Assembly (NCBI RefSeq): GCF_045679555.1
Contig: NC_092092.1
Location: 23,178,969 to 23,242,968, forward strand
Origin: Salvelinus alpinus
Lineage: Eukaryota; Chordata; Actinopteri; Salmoniformes; Salmonidae
Reading direction: 5' to 3'
Length of the DNA stretch: 64,000 nt
The notes under the pieces are model-generated. The model did not search any database and was not told the origin of the DNA. It saw only the letters and a program-made list of their open reading frames with translations. The position numbers and the translations under genes were made by a program. Numbering within the stretch: position 1 is the stretch's first letter; the number at the start of each line of letters is the position of its first letter. Shown in pieces: positions 13,604 through 27,337 of this stretch.

Positions 13604-13787
13604 CAGTGTAAATTTGCTGTCCCCTTATTTTGAGGCGACAGCAAATTTACACTGTTATACAAGCTGTACACTCACTACTTTAAATTGTAGCAAAGTGTCA
13701 TTTCTTCAGTGTTGTCACATGAAAAGATACTCAAATATTTACAAAAATGTGAGGGGTGTACTCACTTTTGTGAGATTATATATACAC
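13604..13787. mobile_element. Tc1 terminal fragment with a short perfect hairpin
   Basis: The arms cagtgtaaatttgctgtc (13604-13621) and gacagcaaatttacactg (13637-13654) are perfect reverse complements around a 15-base loop. The rest (to 13787) reads gaggggtgtactcacttttg, the terminal repeat of another salmonid Tc1 family. The two terminal repeats appear collapsed together, with the interior deleted. Confidence 0.7.
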
Positions 13788-13792
13788 ATATA

Positions 13793-14513
13793 CACTGCTC
13801 AAAAAAATAAAGGGAACACTTAAACAACACTATGTAACTCCAAGTCAATCAAACTGTCCACTTAGGAAGCAACACTGATTGACAATACATTTCACATGCT
13901 GTTGTGCAAATGGAATAGACAAAAGGTGGAAATTATAGGCAATTAGCAAGACACCCCCAATAAAGGAGTGGTTCTGCAGGTGGTGACCACAGACCACTTC
14001 TCAGTTCCTATGCTTCCTGGCTGATGTTTTGGTCACTTTTGAATGCTGGCAGTGCTTTCACTCTAGTGGTAGCATGAGACGGAGTCTACAACCCACACAA
14101 GTGGCTCAGGTAGTGCAGCTCATCCAGGATGGCACATCAATGCGAGCTGTGGCAAGAAGGTTTGCTGTGTCTGTCAGCGTAGTGTCCAGAGCATGGAGGC
14201 GCTACCAGGAGACAGGCCAGTACATCGGGAGACGTGGAGGAGGCCGTAGGAGGGCAACAACCCAGCAGCAGGACCGCTACCTCCGCCTTTGTGCAAGGAG
14301 GAGCAGGAGGAGCACTGCCAGAGCCCTGCAAAATGACCTCCAGCAGGCCACAAATGTGCAGGTGTTTGCTCAAACGGTCAGAAACAGACTCCACGAGGGT
14401 GGTATGAGGGCCCGACATCCACAGGTGGGGGTTGTGCTTACAGCCCAACACCGTGCAGGACGTTTGGCATTTGCCAGAGAACACCAAGATTGGCAAACAC
14501 AACATGTGGCATA
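13793..14513 (+). mobile_element. Truncated Tc1-like transposon (family 4, 'cactgctcaaaaaaataaag' ends)
   Basis: The left terminal repeat starts at 13793, after TA. An open frame of 161 codons (14029-14514) encodes only the paired-like N-terminal DNA-binding part: [38 protein letters not shown] and an Arg-rich [10 protein letters not shown] hook, ending in [13 protein letters not shown]. The catalytic DDE domain is missing, so the frame is not a functional transposase. The right terminal repeat is also missing: at 14514 the sequence switches to the end of a different Tc1 family. The same family forms the palindrome at 30224-31773. Confidence 0.85.
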
Positions 14514-14893
14514 AGTCAAGAGGTATGACTACTTTCTGAAGGCACTGTACATACCGGGATATTATGTTTGACAATATATTGTACCGTTTTGACAATAGTG
14601 CTAGTTTGCTGTACCTGCAACAAAATTCCAGTAATTTTCCATCATAGCTTGTCCTCCATCTTCTTTTTAAAAATCGGGAGCAAATTTGTTTTCAGCATTT
14701 TTTTTCTATGACTGATCAAAACTAATTTTCTCATGGTTCTATAGTCTCTCTGCAGCAGACATATGGTGAGCAATATGTTGGGAACATTGAATCACAATAA
14801 AATTGCTAAACATATAGAATCGTAAAACATATCGTATATCGGCACCTAAATACTGCGATAATATCGTGAGGTCCCTGGCAATTCCCAGCCCTA
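14514..14893. repeat. Tc1 family-2 end, then an AT-rich interspersed repeat
   Basis: 14514-14550 reads tatgactactttctgaaggcactgta, a right end of Tc1 family 2. The following 340 bp contain tatcgtatatcggcacctaa and cgataatatcgtgaggtccc, ending 'ccctggcaattcccagccct', which I recognise as an old dispersed fish repeat (probably hAT-derived). No coding sequence. Confidence 0.5.
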
Positions 14894-16154
14894 ATTCTGT
14901 TGCAGGCTCATCTCCCTCCACAACAAAAGTCAGACATCAGATGCCCCCTTCCCACAGACAGGAAACCAGCAGCATTGTCATCACCCCTATTTGAGTCCAA
15001 CGTGGGAGCTTAGCACAGTGGTGGCGTTCCTGAGCAGTTCCTTGTGATGTGATTTGGCCTTGAGGCATCCCTCTGCCTTGCACTCGCCAGGGAAATTGGA
15101 AACTACTCACTGATAACTGCCTTTAGTGGAGACTGGGTCTTTGTTAATCAAATCAGAATGTCAATAGGTTCCTTATCTAGCTGCACCACCTATCAGCATA
15201 ATGTCAAATGAAAGGTGCCAAATGACAGAGCACACACTGACAAGATCAGAGCAAATAGTGGCCCAATAAAGGGGACAGGTGTTATCACAGGGGTTGGTTA
15301 CATGATAAACCACTTTAATATATTTGCTGAATGCACAGCTTAATAATAAGTGAAATGTTTGACCTCGTCATTTTTGTTTATTAACGGTAACAGAGAAAGA
15401 AGAGTGAAAGGCTTGGGAGAGAGCTATACAGTACTTAGGTTATAAACAACAGGCAATAGCCTATTCCTCACTTGTAATCATATGACCATAGATAAGCAGG
15501 GGTTTTAAACAATGGCAAACCTTGGTTTGCAAATTTTGTTACAATGTAGCCGATATAGGCTACTTCCTTCAACTATTGCAGCAGTCATAGTTGAATTAAG
15601 GAAGTGGTGTGTGCATTAAACACAGCTCTTGATAAAGTGGTTACAATGGCCTAGCTATTCAATCACACATCAAAATGATAGGCTACGATTAGTCCGATTA
15701 ATTGGTATATACGGCCTGAAGCTAATGCCATTCGGGCTTGTAAGGAACATTATGTAAATGTTCCTTACAAGCCAGAATGTTGAATAAAATTACATTTAAA
15801 AACTTACTCTACCTGTTGTCTGTGTGGTTTGTTATTCAGATGCTCGAAATATCCACAGGAAAGTATGGTTCACCTGACTTTTTAGAGATCAGTAGGTATG
15901 TTATATGTTTGGCTCCAAGGTCAAATTAGTTTTATATTGGATATTCAGTTCTCTCGTCAATAGCATATAAACCAAGCACGCCGTGACAATGAAAACGGCA
16001 TATCTTGAATCAGGGGAGGATGGAGGACAATCAACACATTTTTTGAGTGAATTGTACATTTTTGATTCAGATTTTAACCTTTAAAAAATGCACTATTCCC
16101 AAAAATAAAAAAGTGTGGATTGTTCTCCACTCTCCCTTAAATCAATTATAAACT
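14894..16154. other. No gene recognised; contains a 17-bp perfect hairpin
   Basis: Apparently single-copy intronic sequence. The only structure seen is the hairpin at 15735-15773. Confidence 0.45.
15735..15773. repeat. Short perfect inverted repeat (hairpin)
   Basis: The arms ggcttgtaaggaacatt (15735-15751) and aatgttccttacaagcc (15757-15773) are perfect reverse complements with a 5-base loop. The pairing extends 5 more bases on each side after one mismatch. It could be a small foldback, the centre of a collapsed MITE, or a small-RNA precursor. Confidence 0.9.
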
Positions 16155-16440
16155 GGGCGGTTCGAGCACTGACTGCTGATTGGCTGACAGCCGTGGTATA
16201 TCGGACAGTATACTGCGGGTATAAAAAAAAAAATTTTTTTTTACTGCTCTACCTACTTTGGTAACCAGTCTATAATAGCAATAATGCACCTCAGGGGGTT
16301 GTAGTATATGGCCAATATACCATGGCTAAGGGCTGTATCCAGACACTGCGTTGTGTGTTGCCTAAGAAAAGCCCCTAGACGTGGTATATTGTCCATATAC
16401 CCCCCCCCCCATGTGGTGTTATTGCTTAAATATACAATTT
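16155..16440. repeat. Interspersed salmonid repeat with tggtatat/atatacca palindromes
   Basis: Contains ctgattggctgacagccgtg, gtatatggccaatatacca and gtggtatattgtccatatac. I recognise this as a high-copy salmonid repeat of DNA-transposon type, from memory. It also holds a C-run (about 16401-16410) and a poly-T run. No reading frame. Confidence 0.6.
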
Positions 16441-17045
16441 TCATGGCATACTTGGTTCAATACCTATTGACTAAAGAAAACCAAATATCTAATTAAAAAC
16501 TAATTTTATATCGGTTCCCGAACCATACAGCCTACCGGCTCTCTGAAAAGTCGGGTAAACAATACTTTTCTTTGGACAATTTGTCTCAAATTTCGAGCAG
16601 CTTAAGGACAAACCGCAAAGACAACCCGTGGAGTAAGTCAAAAATGTAAATTGTATAAAACATTCTTGCTTGTAAGTAACATTTACACGATTTTGTAGGC
16701 ATTAGTTTCAGGCTGTATATACAAATGAATTGTGTATTACAGCCTGATTAATCAGACTACGCTACGATTAGCTACCAGACAGCACAACGTTCAAAGCATG
16801 CAATATCTGTATTCCTATTAAGCAAATAAAAAATAATCTAGTTGATCATGGAAACAATATATTTCTTAACGGTATACACTCGGAATTTGCGTTCCATAAT
16901 ATTAGCAGACTATCAAAATAGCCATGATAAAAATCTACACAACATGCTTCGCTTTTATCTTGAAGCCATTACATGTACTGAATTCTCGTGGAAGCGAGCT
17001 CTAATGAATTTTCAATAAGCTCAGAAAAGAGTCGGGGAAACATAC

Positions 17046-17141
17046 CTTTCGACTCAACGTTGTTCCTGAATAGAAATAATATGCTATGCCAAGCACCCAG
17101 AGGACAGCAAAGCATAGTAATATCCTCGATTTCCTTCGCAT
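17046..17141 (-). CDS. GALNT2: Polypeptide N-acetylgalactosaminyltransferase 2, coding exon 1
   Basis: GALNT2 starts mucin-type O-glycosylation: it transfers GalNAc from UDP-GalNAc to Ser/Thr of proteins in the Golgi. This exon encodes 32 residues beginning [20 protein letters not shown] and ending TLSRK. It has the layout of a type II membrane protein: a short basic cytoplasmic end (RRKSR), one hydrophobic signal-anchor (about residues 7-25), then the start of the stem. It closely matches the N-terminus of vertebrate GALNT2. The ATG is at 17141-17139 with G at -3; the exon ends in AAG followed by a gtatgt donor, phase 0. The remaining exons (catalytic GT-A and ricin-type lectin domains) lie outside the window. 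The position next to URB2 supports the call, as the two are neighbours in human. Confidence 0.85.
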
Positions 17142-17460
17142 TGCTGTCTGTTTGAATGTGAAATAATTGTCTGATAGGCTTTTGCTTTGATTAAAGCGTC
17201 CGGTATCTGAGCTGTGTTCAGTGCAGCTTCGGCAGTCGAGTAGTGAGAGCAGGAAACTGCCAACATCACCGGGTTAGAGGGGAAAGGGTAACCGTCTCTA
17301 ATCCAATCACACTCCGTGGAGACACCATCGAAGGAGGAGTGATGGGGGTTTGAGACGCTTGTCCATGCATTCTCGAATTTGACAGAATAAACATTGTTTA
17401 CAATATTGTAGCGATTTATCAGAGAATGTATCATTTGAGCGTTTGCAACATTGTCGCAGT
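17142..17460 (-). promoter_or_regulatory. GALNT2: GALNT2 5' untranslated region and proximal promoter (probable)
   Basis: The sequence directly upstream of the GALNT2 ATG on the minus strand is less AT-rich than its surroundings and holds no recognised repeat. I did not find a clear TATA box, and the transcription start cannot be placed from sequence alone. Confidence 0.4.
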
Positions 17461-18211
17461 GGATTATAAAACGATCCAGCAGTTTGTGTAACAGATTAGG
17501 CGGAGCCTACCTTCATGGTCAGTGTCGATGAGGTGGTAGCCAGCAGATCTGACCAGCTTTCTTACAGCTGCAATAGGGTCGGACAGCATTCCTGTGTATA
17601 TTAAGAGACCACGGAACGGTACGAAATATTACTCAGAAAATGTACCTTAATCCGGGGATGAGAAATGTGTTGTACTCCGAATTGCTCATTATCCCAACTG
17701 TTACACCGGGAAGATTGGATGACTGCTAGTTTAAATAAACTGCCATTTTCGTCCTCATGCTTGCTACCAGCAACAGCAGCCATTATGGAAAAATTATCCC
17801 AGCCATTATCACCTTGGCTGCTATTGGTTCATGCACCTCAGTCATCTACAAACACATAGCCTATTAGCTATAGTGGCATACAATTGTAATGTCATACCCC
17901 TGAAAGGGGGGAAATATGATAAATTATTCACACTGACAAATAGCATCAGCAACAACCAAACATATTAATTGTTTTTAACTGTAGCCTAATTGCATTTGAT
18001 GTAGCCAAGGCCTATATGGAAGATGGGACATGTGGAGCTGTATATATATATATATTTTTTTTAATTTAAAGTCCCTAACTTGTTTGATAAAATTAGTACA
18101 GATTTTCTCAGAGGACCCCACATTTAGGAACCACTGTACTAACCTCTCTCTCGATCTCCACTGCTTCCTCCTGCATACATTACAGCCTGCCTCAGCTTCA
18201 CCACTGAGCGC
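17461..18211. other. Upstream region of GALNT2; weak coding-like frame on minus strand
   Basis: A minus-strand frame from 17783 (MAAVAGSKHEDENGSLFKLA) runs to an AAG followed by gtacat, a possible splice donor. A second stretch with a cag acceptor and gtaggc donor (about 17517-17588) also reads as a short peptide. The two do not join in frame and neither resembles a family I know. A reversed CCAAT (ctattggttc) lies near 17820. More likely promoter sequence than exons. Confidence 0.3.
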
Positions 18212-18520
18212 CATGCCAAGACGCATGAAAGCTGTGATTGAAAATCAGGGTTATTCCACCAAATATTGATTTCTGAACTCTTCCCAAGTTAAAACATTAG
18301 TATTGTGTTGTTTAAAAATGAATATGAACTTATTTTCCAATTGTCATTTTCTGCAAATAAATGCTCTAAATGACAATATTTTTATTTGGGAAAAATGTTG
18401 TCAGTAGTTTATAGAATAAAACAAAAATGTTAATTTTACCCAAACACATACCTATAAATAGTAAAACCAGGGAAACTGATCATTTTGCAGTGATTTCTTA
18501 TTTTTTTCCAGAGCTGTATA
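18212..18520 (+). mobile_element. 3' end of a Tc1-like transposon (family 5)
   Basis: The C-terminal transposase remnant MPRRMKAVIENQGYSTKY is followed by a right terminal repeat ending ttttttccagagctgtata, at a TATA run. The left part of the element is missing. Confidence 0.7.
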
Positions 18521-18617
18521 TATATATTTAGGGGGTAGATCAGCTTTTATATTGCAGATAGATTGTAGATTGCAGATAGATCATTTCCAATCCCCCATAT
18601 ATTTTTTGGTAAATACA

Positions 18618-19857
18618 GTACCTTCGGAAAGTATTCAGAACCCTTTACTTTTTCCACATTTTGTTATGTTACAGCCTTATTCTAAAATTAATTACATTCG
18701 TTTTTTTCTCCTCATCAATCTACACACAATACACCATAGTGACAAAGCAAAGACAGGGGTTGCGTCATTGTCCTGTTGAAAAACAAGTTATAGTCCCACT
18801 AAGCCCAAACCAGATGGGATGGCGTATCGCTGCAAAATGCTGTGGTTGCCATGCTGGTTACGTGTGCCTTGAATTCTAAATAAATCACAGACAGTGTCAC
18901 CAACAAAGCACCCCCACACCATAACACCTCCTGCTCCATGCTTCACGGTGGGAAATACAAATGCGGAGATCGTCCGTTCACGCGTCTCAGAAAGACATGG
19001 CGTTTGGAACCAAACATCTCCAATTTGGACTCCAGACCAAAGGACAAATTTCCACCAGTCTAATGTCCATTGATCGTGTTTCTTGGCCCAAGCAAGTCTC
19101 TTCTTATTGGTGTCCATTAGTAGTGGTTTCTTTGCAGCAATTTGACCATGAATGCCTGATTCACACAGTCTCCTCTGAACAGTTGATGTTGAGATGTGCC
19201 TGTTACTTGAACTCTGTGAAGCATTTAATTGGGCTGCAATGTCTGAGGCTGGTAACTCCAATGAACTTATCCTCTGCAGCAGAGGTAACTCTGGGTCTTC
19301 CATTCCTGTGGTAGTCCTCATGAGAGCCAGTTTCATCATATCCCTTGATGGTTTTTGCGACTTTCTGGATTCTGGACTTTCTGGACTTTCTGACTGACCT
19401 TCATGTCTTAAAGTAATGATGGACTGTTGTTTCTCTTTGCTTATTTGAGCTGTTCTTTCCATAATATGGACTTGGTATTTTACCAAATAGGGCTATCTTA
19501 TACCCCCCTACCTTGTCACAACAGAACTGATAGGCTCAACGCATTAAGAAAGAAATTCCACAAATTAACTTTTAAGGCACAGCTGTTAATTGAAATGCAT
19601 TCCAGGTGACGACCTCATGAAGACGGCTTCATGAAGAGAATGTCAAGAGTGTGCAAAGCTGTCATCAAGGCAAAGGGTGACTATTTGAAGAATCTCAAAT
19701 ATAAAATATGTTGTGATTTTTTTGGTTACGACATGATTCCATATGTGTTATTTCATAGTTTTGATGTCTTCCCTATTATTCTACAATGTAGAATATAGTA
19801 AAAATAAAGAAAAACCCTGGAATGAGTAGGTGTGTCCAAATTCTTGACTGGTACTTT
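18618..19857 (-). mobile_element. Chimeric Tc1: family-1 left end joined to a family-6 body
   Basis: 18618-18750 carries the left terminal repeat of Tc1 family 1 (cagtaccttcggaaagtatt). From about 18752 the sequence is the body of another family, with its transposase on the minus strand. That frame spans 19486-18788 (232 codons) and reads a helix-turn-helix start (RTAQISKEKQQSIITLRHEG), an [12 protein letters not shown] catalytic-core motif, and ends near 'PSGLGLVGL'. The last catalytic Asp and Glu regions are missing or out of frame. The outer end at 19857 (tgactggtactttgtata) is the family-6 terminal repeat. A related copy is at 45035-46060. Confidence 0.75.
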
Positions 19858-19937
19858 GTATATAAGGACACATACATATTTATATACATACATACATACA
19901 CACACAAACAACTTAAAAATATGTATGTACGTATGTA

Positions 19938-21443
<1,506 letters not shown>

Positions 21444-21449
21444 TATGTA

Positions 21450-23054
<1,605 letters not shown>

Positions 23055-23076
23055 TATGTATGTGTGTATGTATATA

Positions 23077-24675
23077 TACTACCGTTCAAAAGTTTGGGGT
23101 CACTTAGAAATGTCCTTGTTTTCCATGAAAACATACATGAAATGAGTTGCCAAATGAATAGCAAATATAGTCAAGACGTTGACAAGGTTATAAATAATGA
23201 TTTTTAATTGAAAAAAATAGTGTCCTTCAAACTTTGCTTTCGTCAAAGAATCCTCCATTTGCAGCAAGTACAGCCTTGCAGACCTTTGGTATTCTAGTTG
23301 TCAATTTGTTGAGGTAATCTGAAGACATTTCACCCCATGCTTCCTGAAGCACCTCCCACAATTTGGATTGGCTTGATGGGCACTTGTTACGTACCATACG
23401 GTCAAGCTGCTCCCAGAACAGCTCAATAGGGTTGAGATCCGGTGACTGTGCTGGGCACTCCAATATAGACAGAATACCAGCTGACTGCTTCTTCCCTAAA
23501 TGGTTCTTGCATAGTTTGGAGCTGTGCTTTGGGTCATTGCCCTGTTGTAGGATGAAATTGGCTCCAATTAAGTGCCGTCCACAGGGTATGGCATGGCATT
23601 GCAAAATGGAGTGGTAGTCTTCCTTCTTCAAGATCCCTTTTACCCTTTACAAATCTCCCACTTTACCAGCATCAAAGCACCCCCAGATCATCACATTGCC
23701 TCCACCATGCTTGACAGATGGCTTCAAGCACTCCTCCAGCATCTTTTCATTTTTTCTGCATCTCACGAATGTTCTTCTTTGTGATCCAAACACCTCAAAC
23801 TTAGATTTGTCTGTCCATAACACTTTTTTCCAATCTTCCTCTGTCCAGTGTCTGTGTTCTTTTACCCATCTTAATCTTTTCTTTTTATTGGCCAGTCTGA
23901 GATATGGCTTTTTCTTTGCAACTCTGCCTAGGAGGCCATCATCCCGGAGTCGCCTCTTCACTGTTGACGTTGAGACTGGTGTTTTGCGGGTATTATTTAA
24001 TGAAGCTGCCAGTTGATGACTTATGCGGCGCCTGTTTCTCAAACTAGACACTCTAATGTACTTGTCCTCTTGCTCAGTTTTGCACCGGGGCCTCCCACTC
24101 TTTCTATTCTGGTTAGGGCCAGTTTGCACTGTTCTGTGAAGGGAGTAGTACACAGCATTGTACGAGATCTTCAGTTTCTTGGCAATTTCTCGCATGGAAT
24201 AGCCTTAATTTCTCAGAGCAAGAATATACTGACGAGTTTCAGAAGAAAGTTCTTTGTTTCTGGACATTTTGAGCCTGTAATCAAACCCACAAATGCAGAT
24301 ATTCAACTAGTCTAAAGAAGGCCAGTTTTATTGCTTCTTTAATCAGAACAACAGTTTTCAGCTGTGCTAACATAATTGCAAAAGGGTTTTCTAATGATCA
24401 ATTAGCCTTTCAAAATGATAAACTTGGATTAGCTAACACAATGTGCCATTGGAACACAGGAGTGATGGTTGCTGATAATGGACCTCTGTACGCCTATGTA
24501 GATATTCCATTTAAAAAATCAGCTGTTGTTTCCAGCTACAATAGTCATTTACAGCATTAACAATGTCTACACTGTATTTCTGATAAATTTGATGTTATTT
24601 TAATGGACAAAAAAATAGCTTTTCTTTCAAAAACATGGACATTTGTTAGTGACCCCAAACTTTTTAACGGTAGTG
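23077..24675 (-). mobile_element. Tc1-like transposon (family 8, 'accgttcaaaagtttgggg' ends)
   Basis: The ends tactaccgttcaaaagtttg and aaactttttaacggtagtg are inverted repeats beside TA. The minus-strand transposase can be read from 24270 downward: SKNKELSSETRQYILAL, a stop at 24208, then MREIAKKLKISYNAVYYSLH (24195) through GRPRCKTEQEDKYIRVSSLR and a VLWTDKSKFEVFG site (first Asp) to about 23650. After a shift near 23640 it continues from 23631 to 23227 with QGNDPKHSSKLC (second Asp) and DLNPIELFW (Glu), ending ANGGFFDESKV. One stop and one frame shift break an otherwise complete gene; the element is about 1.6 kb. Confidence 0.95.
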
Positions 24676-25606
24676 TATATATATATATGTTTTTCCTATA
24701 TTATTTTCCACTAACCCTACCACCCCTCCCATAATTGAAGTAAACTAATGAACAACAACACTTAGACTTTGACTTCCAGCTTTTACATACTGTATACATT
24801 TTACGAACACAATCTATTTTAAAATAGTTATATTTTGTCATTCTTTCTTACAGATTGTTGTTTTAAATACAACTAGCATCCTACTGGCTTTCCAATTGGA
24901 CCACTGTTGGTTACCCCATGTTTTTATATTTTTATTTGATCGTTAAATGTACATAGAAGTCTGTTACAGCCCAACAGTGAATAGGCCTACATCAAATGAT
25001 CTGGGATACATAATAAAGCCTGCAGGCTTATTTCCACTGTGGTCCTCTCGTAAGTTGAGCACAGCCAGATGGTACTAAATCCATTAACAAAGCATTGTTC
25101 AGTAACTGGAGATTCTATTTGTATTATTTCCAACATTTATTCACAAGTTTTCTCATATCAACAAACTGTTGACCCACAGTGAAGAGGCTCATTGAGCATT
25201 TTTGGCTAATGTAACTAGCGAATAGTATGTAATCTATTTGTTTCCCCACAATTTCATGATAATGATTGAGAAGGCTGCAGTAATATCTACTTCATGTCTT
25301 AAACCTTAAATGCTGTGCATTAATCCTTCTCTGGCACTAATATAATTAATTATAATGGCCTAATTCATGTGGTCTCACTCTCAAAGTATCACATCCTAGC
25401 CTAGGCTACTGATCATAGAAGTTCACACAATTATAATTAATATTCTCATGACCAAGGCTTTGCAGCCACCACATCTCTTTGTACTCCTCTCTAATACTTG
25501 GCCCAACACTGCCTAATAGTCAGAGTCTTTCCCAATTAAATGCTTTACAACATGTATTCAGCTATTCCGTTAACATAAAAAATAATACAAATGATTATAG
25601 CACCCT
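24676..25606. other. No gene recognised
   Basis: AT-rich intergenic sequence with no recognised repeat or frame. Confidence 0.5.
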
Positions 25607-26029
25607 TGTCACGCCCTGACCTTAGTTATCTTTGTTTTCTTTATTATTTTGGTTAGGTCAGGGTGTGACATGGGGGATGTATGTGTTTTGTCTTGTCTAG
25701 GGGTTTTGTATGTTTATGGGGTGTTTGACTTGTCTAGGTGTTTGTATGTCTATGGTTGCCTAGATTGGTTCTCAATTAGAGGCAGCTGTTTATTGTTGTC
25801 TCTGATTGGGAACCATATTTAGGCAGCCATATTCCGTTGGGTATTTCGTGGGTTATTGTCTATGTGTAAGTTGCCTGTGTCTGCACTTATTCATTGTATA
25901 GCGTTGCGTTTGTTTGTTATTTTGATAGTGTGTTTAGTGTTCTTCGTTTCAGTAAATAAATAAGAAGAATGTATTTATATCACGCTGCGCCTTGGTCCTT
26001 CTCTCTTCCTCCATACGACAAACGTGACA
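25607..26029. mobile_element. Solo LTR of an LTR retrotransposon, 5-bp target duplication
   Basis: The 423-bp unit starts TGTCACG and ends CGTGACA. It is flanked on both sides by ACCCT (25602-25606 and 26030-26034), the 5-bp duplication left by a retroviral-type integrase. It contains a polyadenylation-type cagtaaataaataag near the 3' end. No internal coding region is present, so it most likely arose by recombination between two LTRs. The family was not identified. Confidence 0.8.
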
Positions 26030-26034
26030 ACCCT

Positions 26035-27049
26035 GTTGTCCTCTAATAGGAGGCTTTTGCCCAAATATATACATAATACATTCTAGCAGTATCAAGGAAA
26101 ATCTATTTTTGCATGACATTTATCAGACATCAGAGAAAGCATCTCTCTAAATAACCTTTCCCTTGTGCTCAGGGCACACAACTTAGTAATTAGTATCTCT
26201 CTCCATCTCTTATTATGAAAAGGAAGAATAGAAGGTTTAACACGCCTCTGATTGATCTCAGTGAATTTAGCGTCGCATACAAACAGCTTAATGAATCAAT
26301 TAGGCTCCATACAAATCAACATTAGAGCACCAGTGAGAGGTAAGCCCACGTCAAAATAGATTCCATTATTAAATTGGGCTTTTTTTGTCGATAGATTAAA
26401 TGGAGACAGCAAACTGTATACTGCAAGTTACTTTGTAGGCCTACTTTGGTTCCTTGTTGTAAAACCACAAAGCTGTATGAAGGGTCAGAGAGCTTTTCCA
26501 TGCAATTAATCAACACCTATGGTGAGGTGGCATCTGTTACTAGAGTTACTGACTCACAGAGGCCTGCATCTCTAGGCGGGACTTCCAAACTCCCAATTAA
26601 AACACAGAAGATGGAGTCTCTGATCACAGGATTCCCAAGCCACTCCCAAAGACAGAGCAAGTAGGACAAGCAGGGTTCCAGAGCTGTAATTGCCATTGAC
26701 AAGAGGCCGCATGGTAGTTCTGCCAGAAAAATGTAGGTTCCCCTCATTAAAGTAAGAGGGGCTTAACAAGAGTTGTCAAGTAGACTTCAAGGACTATTGG
26801 AAAAACACAGGTTAATAAATATTGAAGGGATGTCCAGACGAGAGTGACTTCTGAGCATCAGTATGAACCCCTTCAATTACAGTACCTCCTCAGACATCAG
26901 AGGGCTTGTCGAGCTGTTACATCAAGGGGGGAACAAGATGGTGTGAACAGGGGAGATGATTAATTAACGAGTGGTGATCCAGAATGCAGACAATGGTACT
27001 TCAGCTATCCCAAATAATCATATGAGTTTAACTAAAATCACAAGAGGCT
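26035..27049. other. No gene recognised
   Basis: Intergenic sequence; no repeat or exon identified. Confidence 0.5.
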
Positions 27050-27286
27050 AAATTCGGTTGTCAGTTGAAAGGTGTTTCCTCCACACGTTGGTGCTACTGG
27101 CTTCCGGGTTAAGCGGGCGGGTGTTAAAAAGCGCGGTTTGGCGGGTCATGTTTCGGAGGACGCATGACTCAACCTTCGCTTCTCCCAAGCCAGTTGGGGA
27201 GTTGCAGCGATGAGAAAATATCGTAATTGGATCGCAATTGACTATCACGAAATGGGGGAGAAAATGGAGGTAAATTATTTTTTAAA
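27050..27286 (+). repeat. SINE, 3' part only (same family as 41155-41608)
   Basis: Shares tgtttcctcc-acac-ttggtg, ggcttccgggtt, tgtttcggaggacgcatg, gttgcagcgatgaga and the end cacgaaatgggggagaaaat with the copy at 41155-41608. The tRNA-like head is missing. It abuts the truncated end of the next Tc1. Confidence 0.8.
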
Positions 27287-27337
27287 GTCACCATTGGCCT
27301 CATGGTGAAATCCCTGAGCGGTTTACTTCCTCTACGG

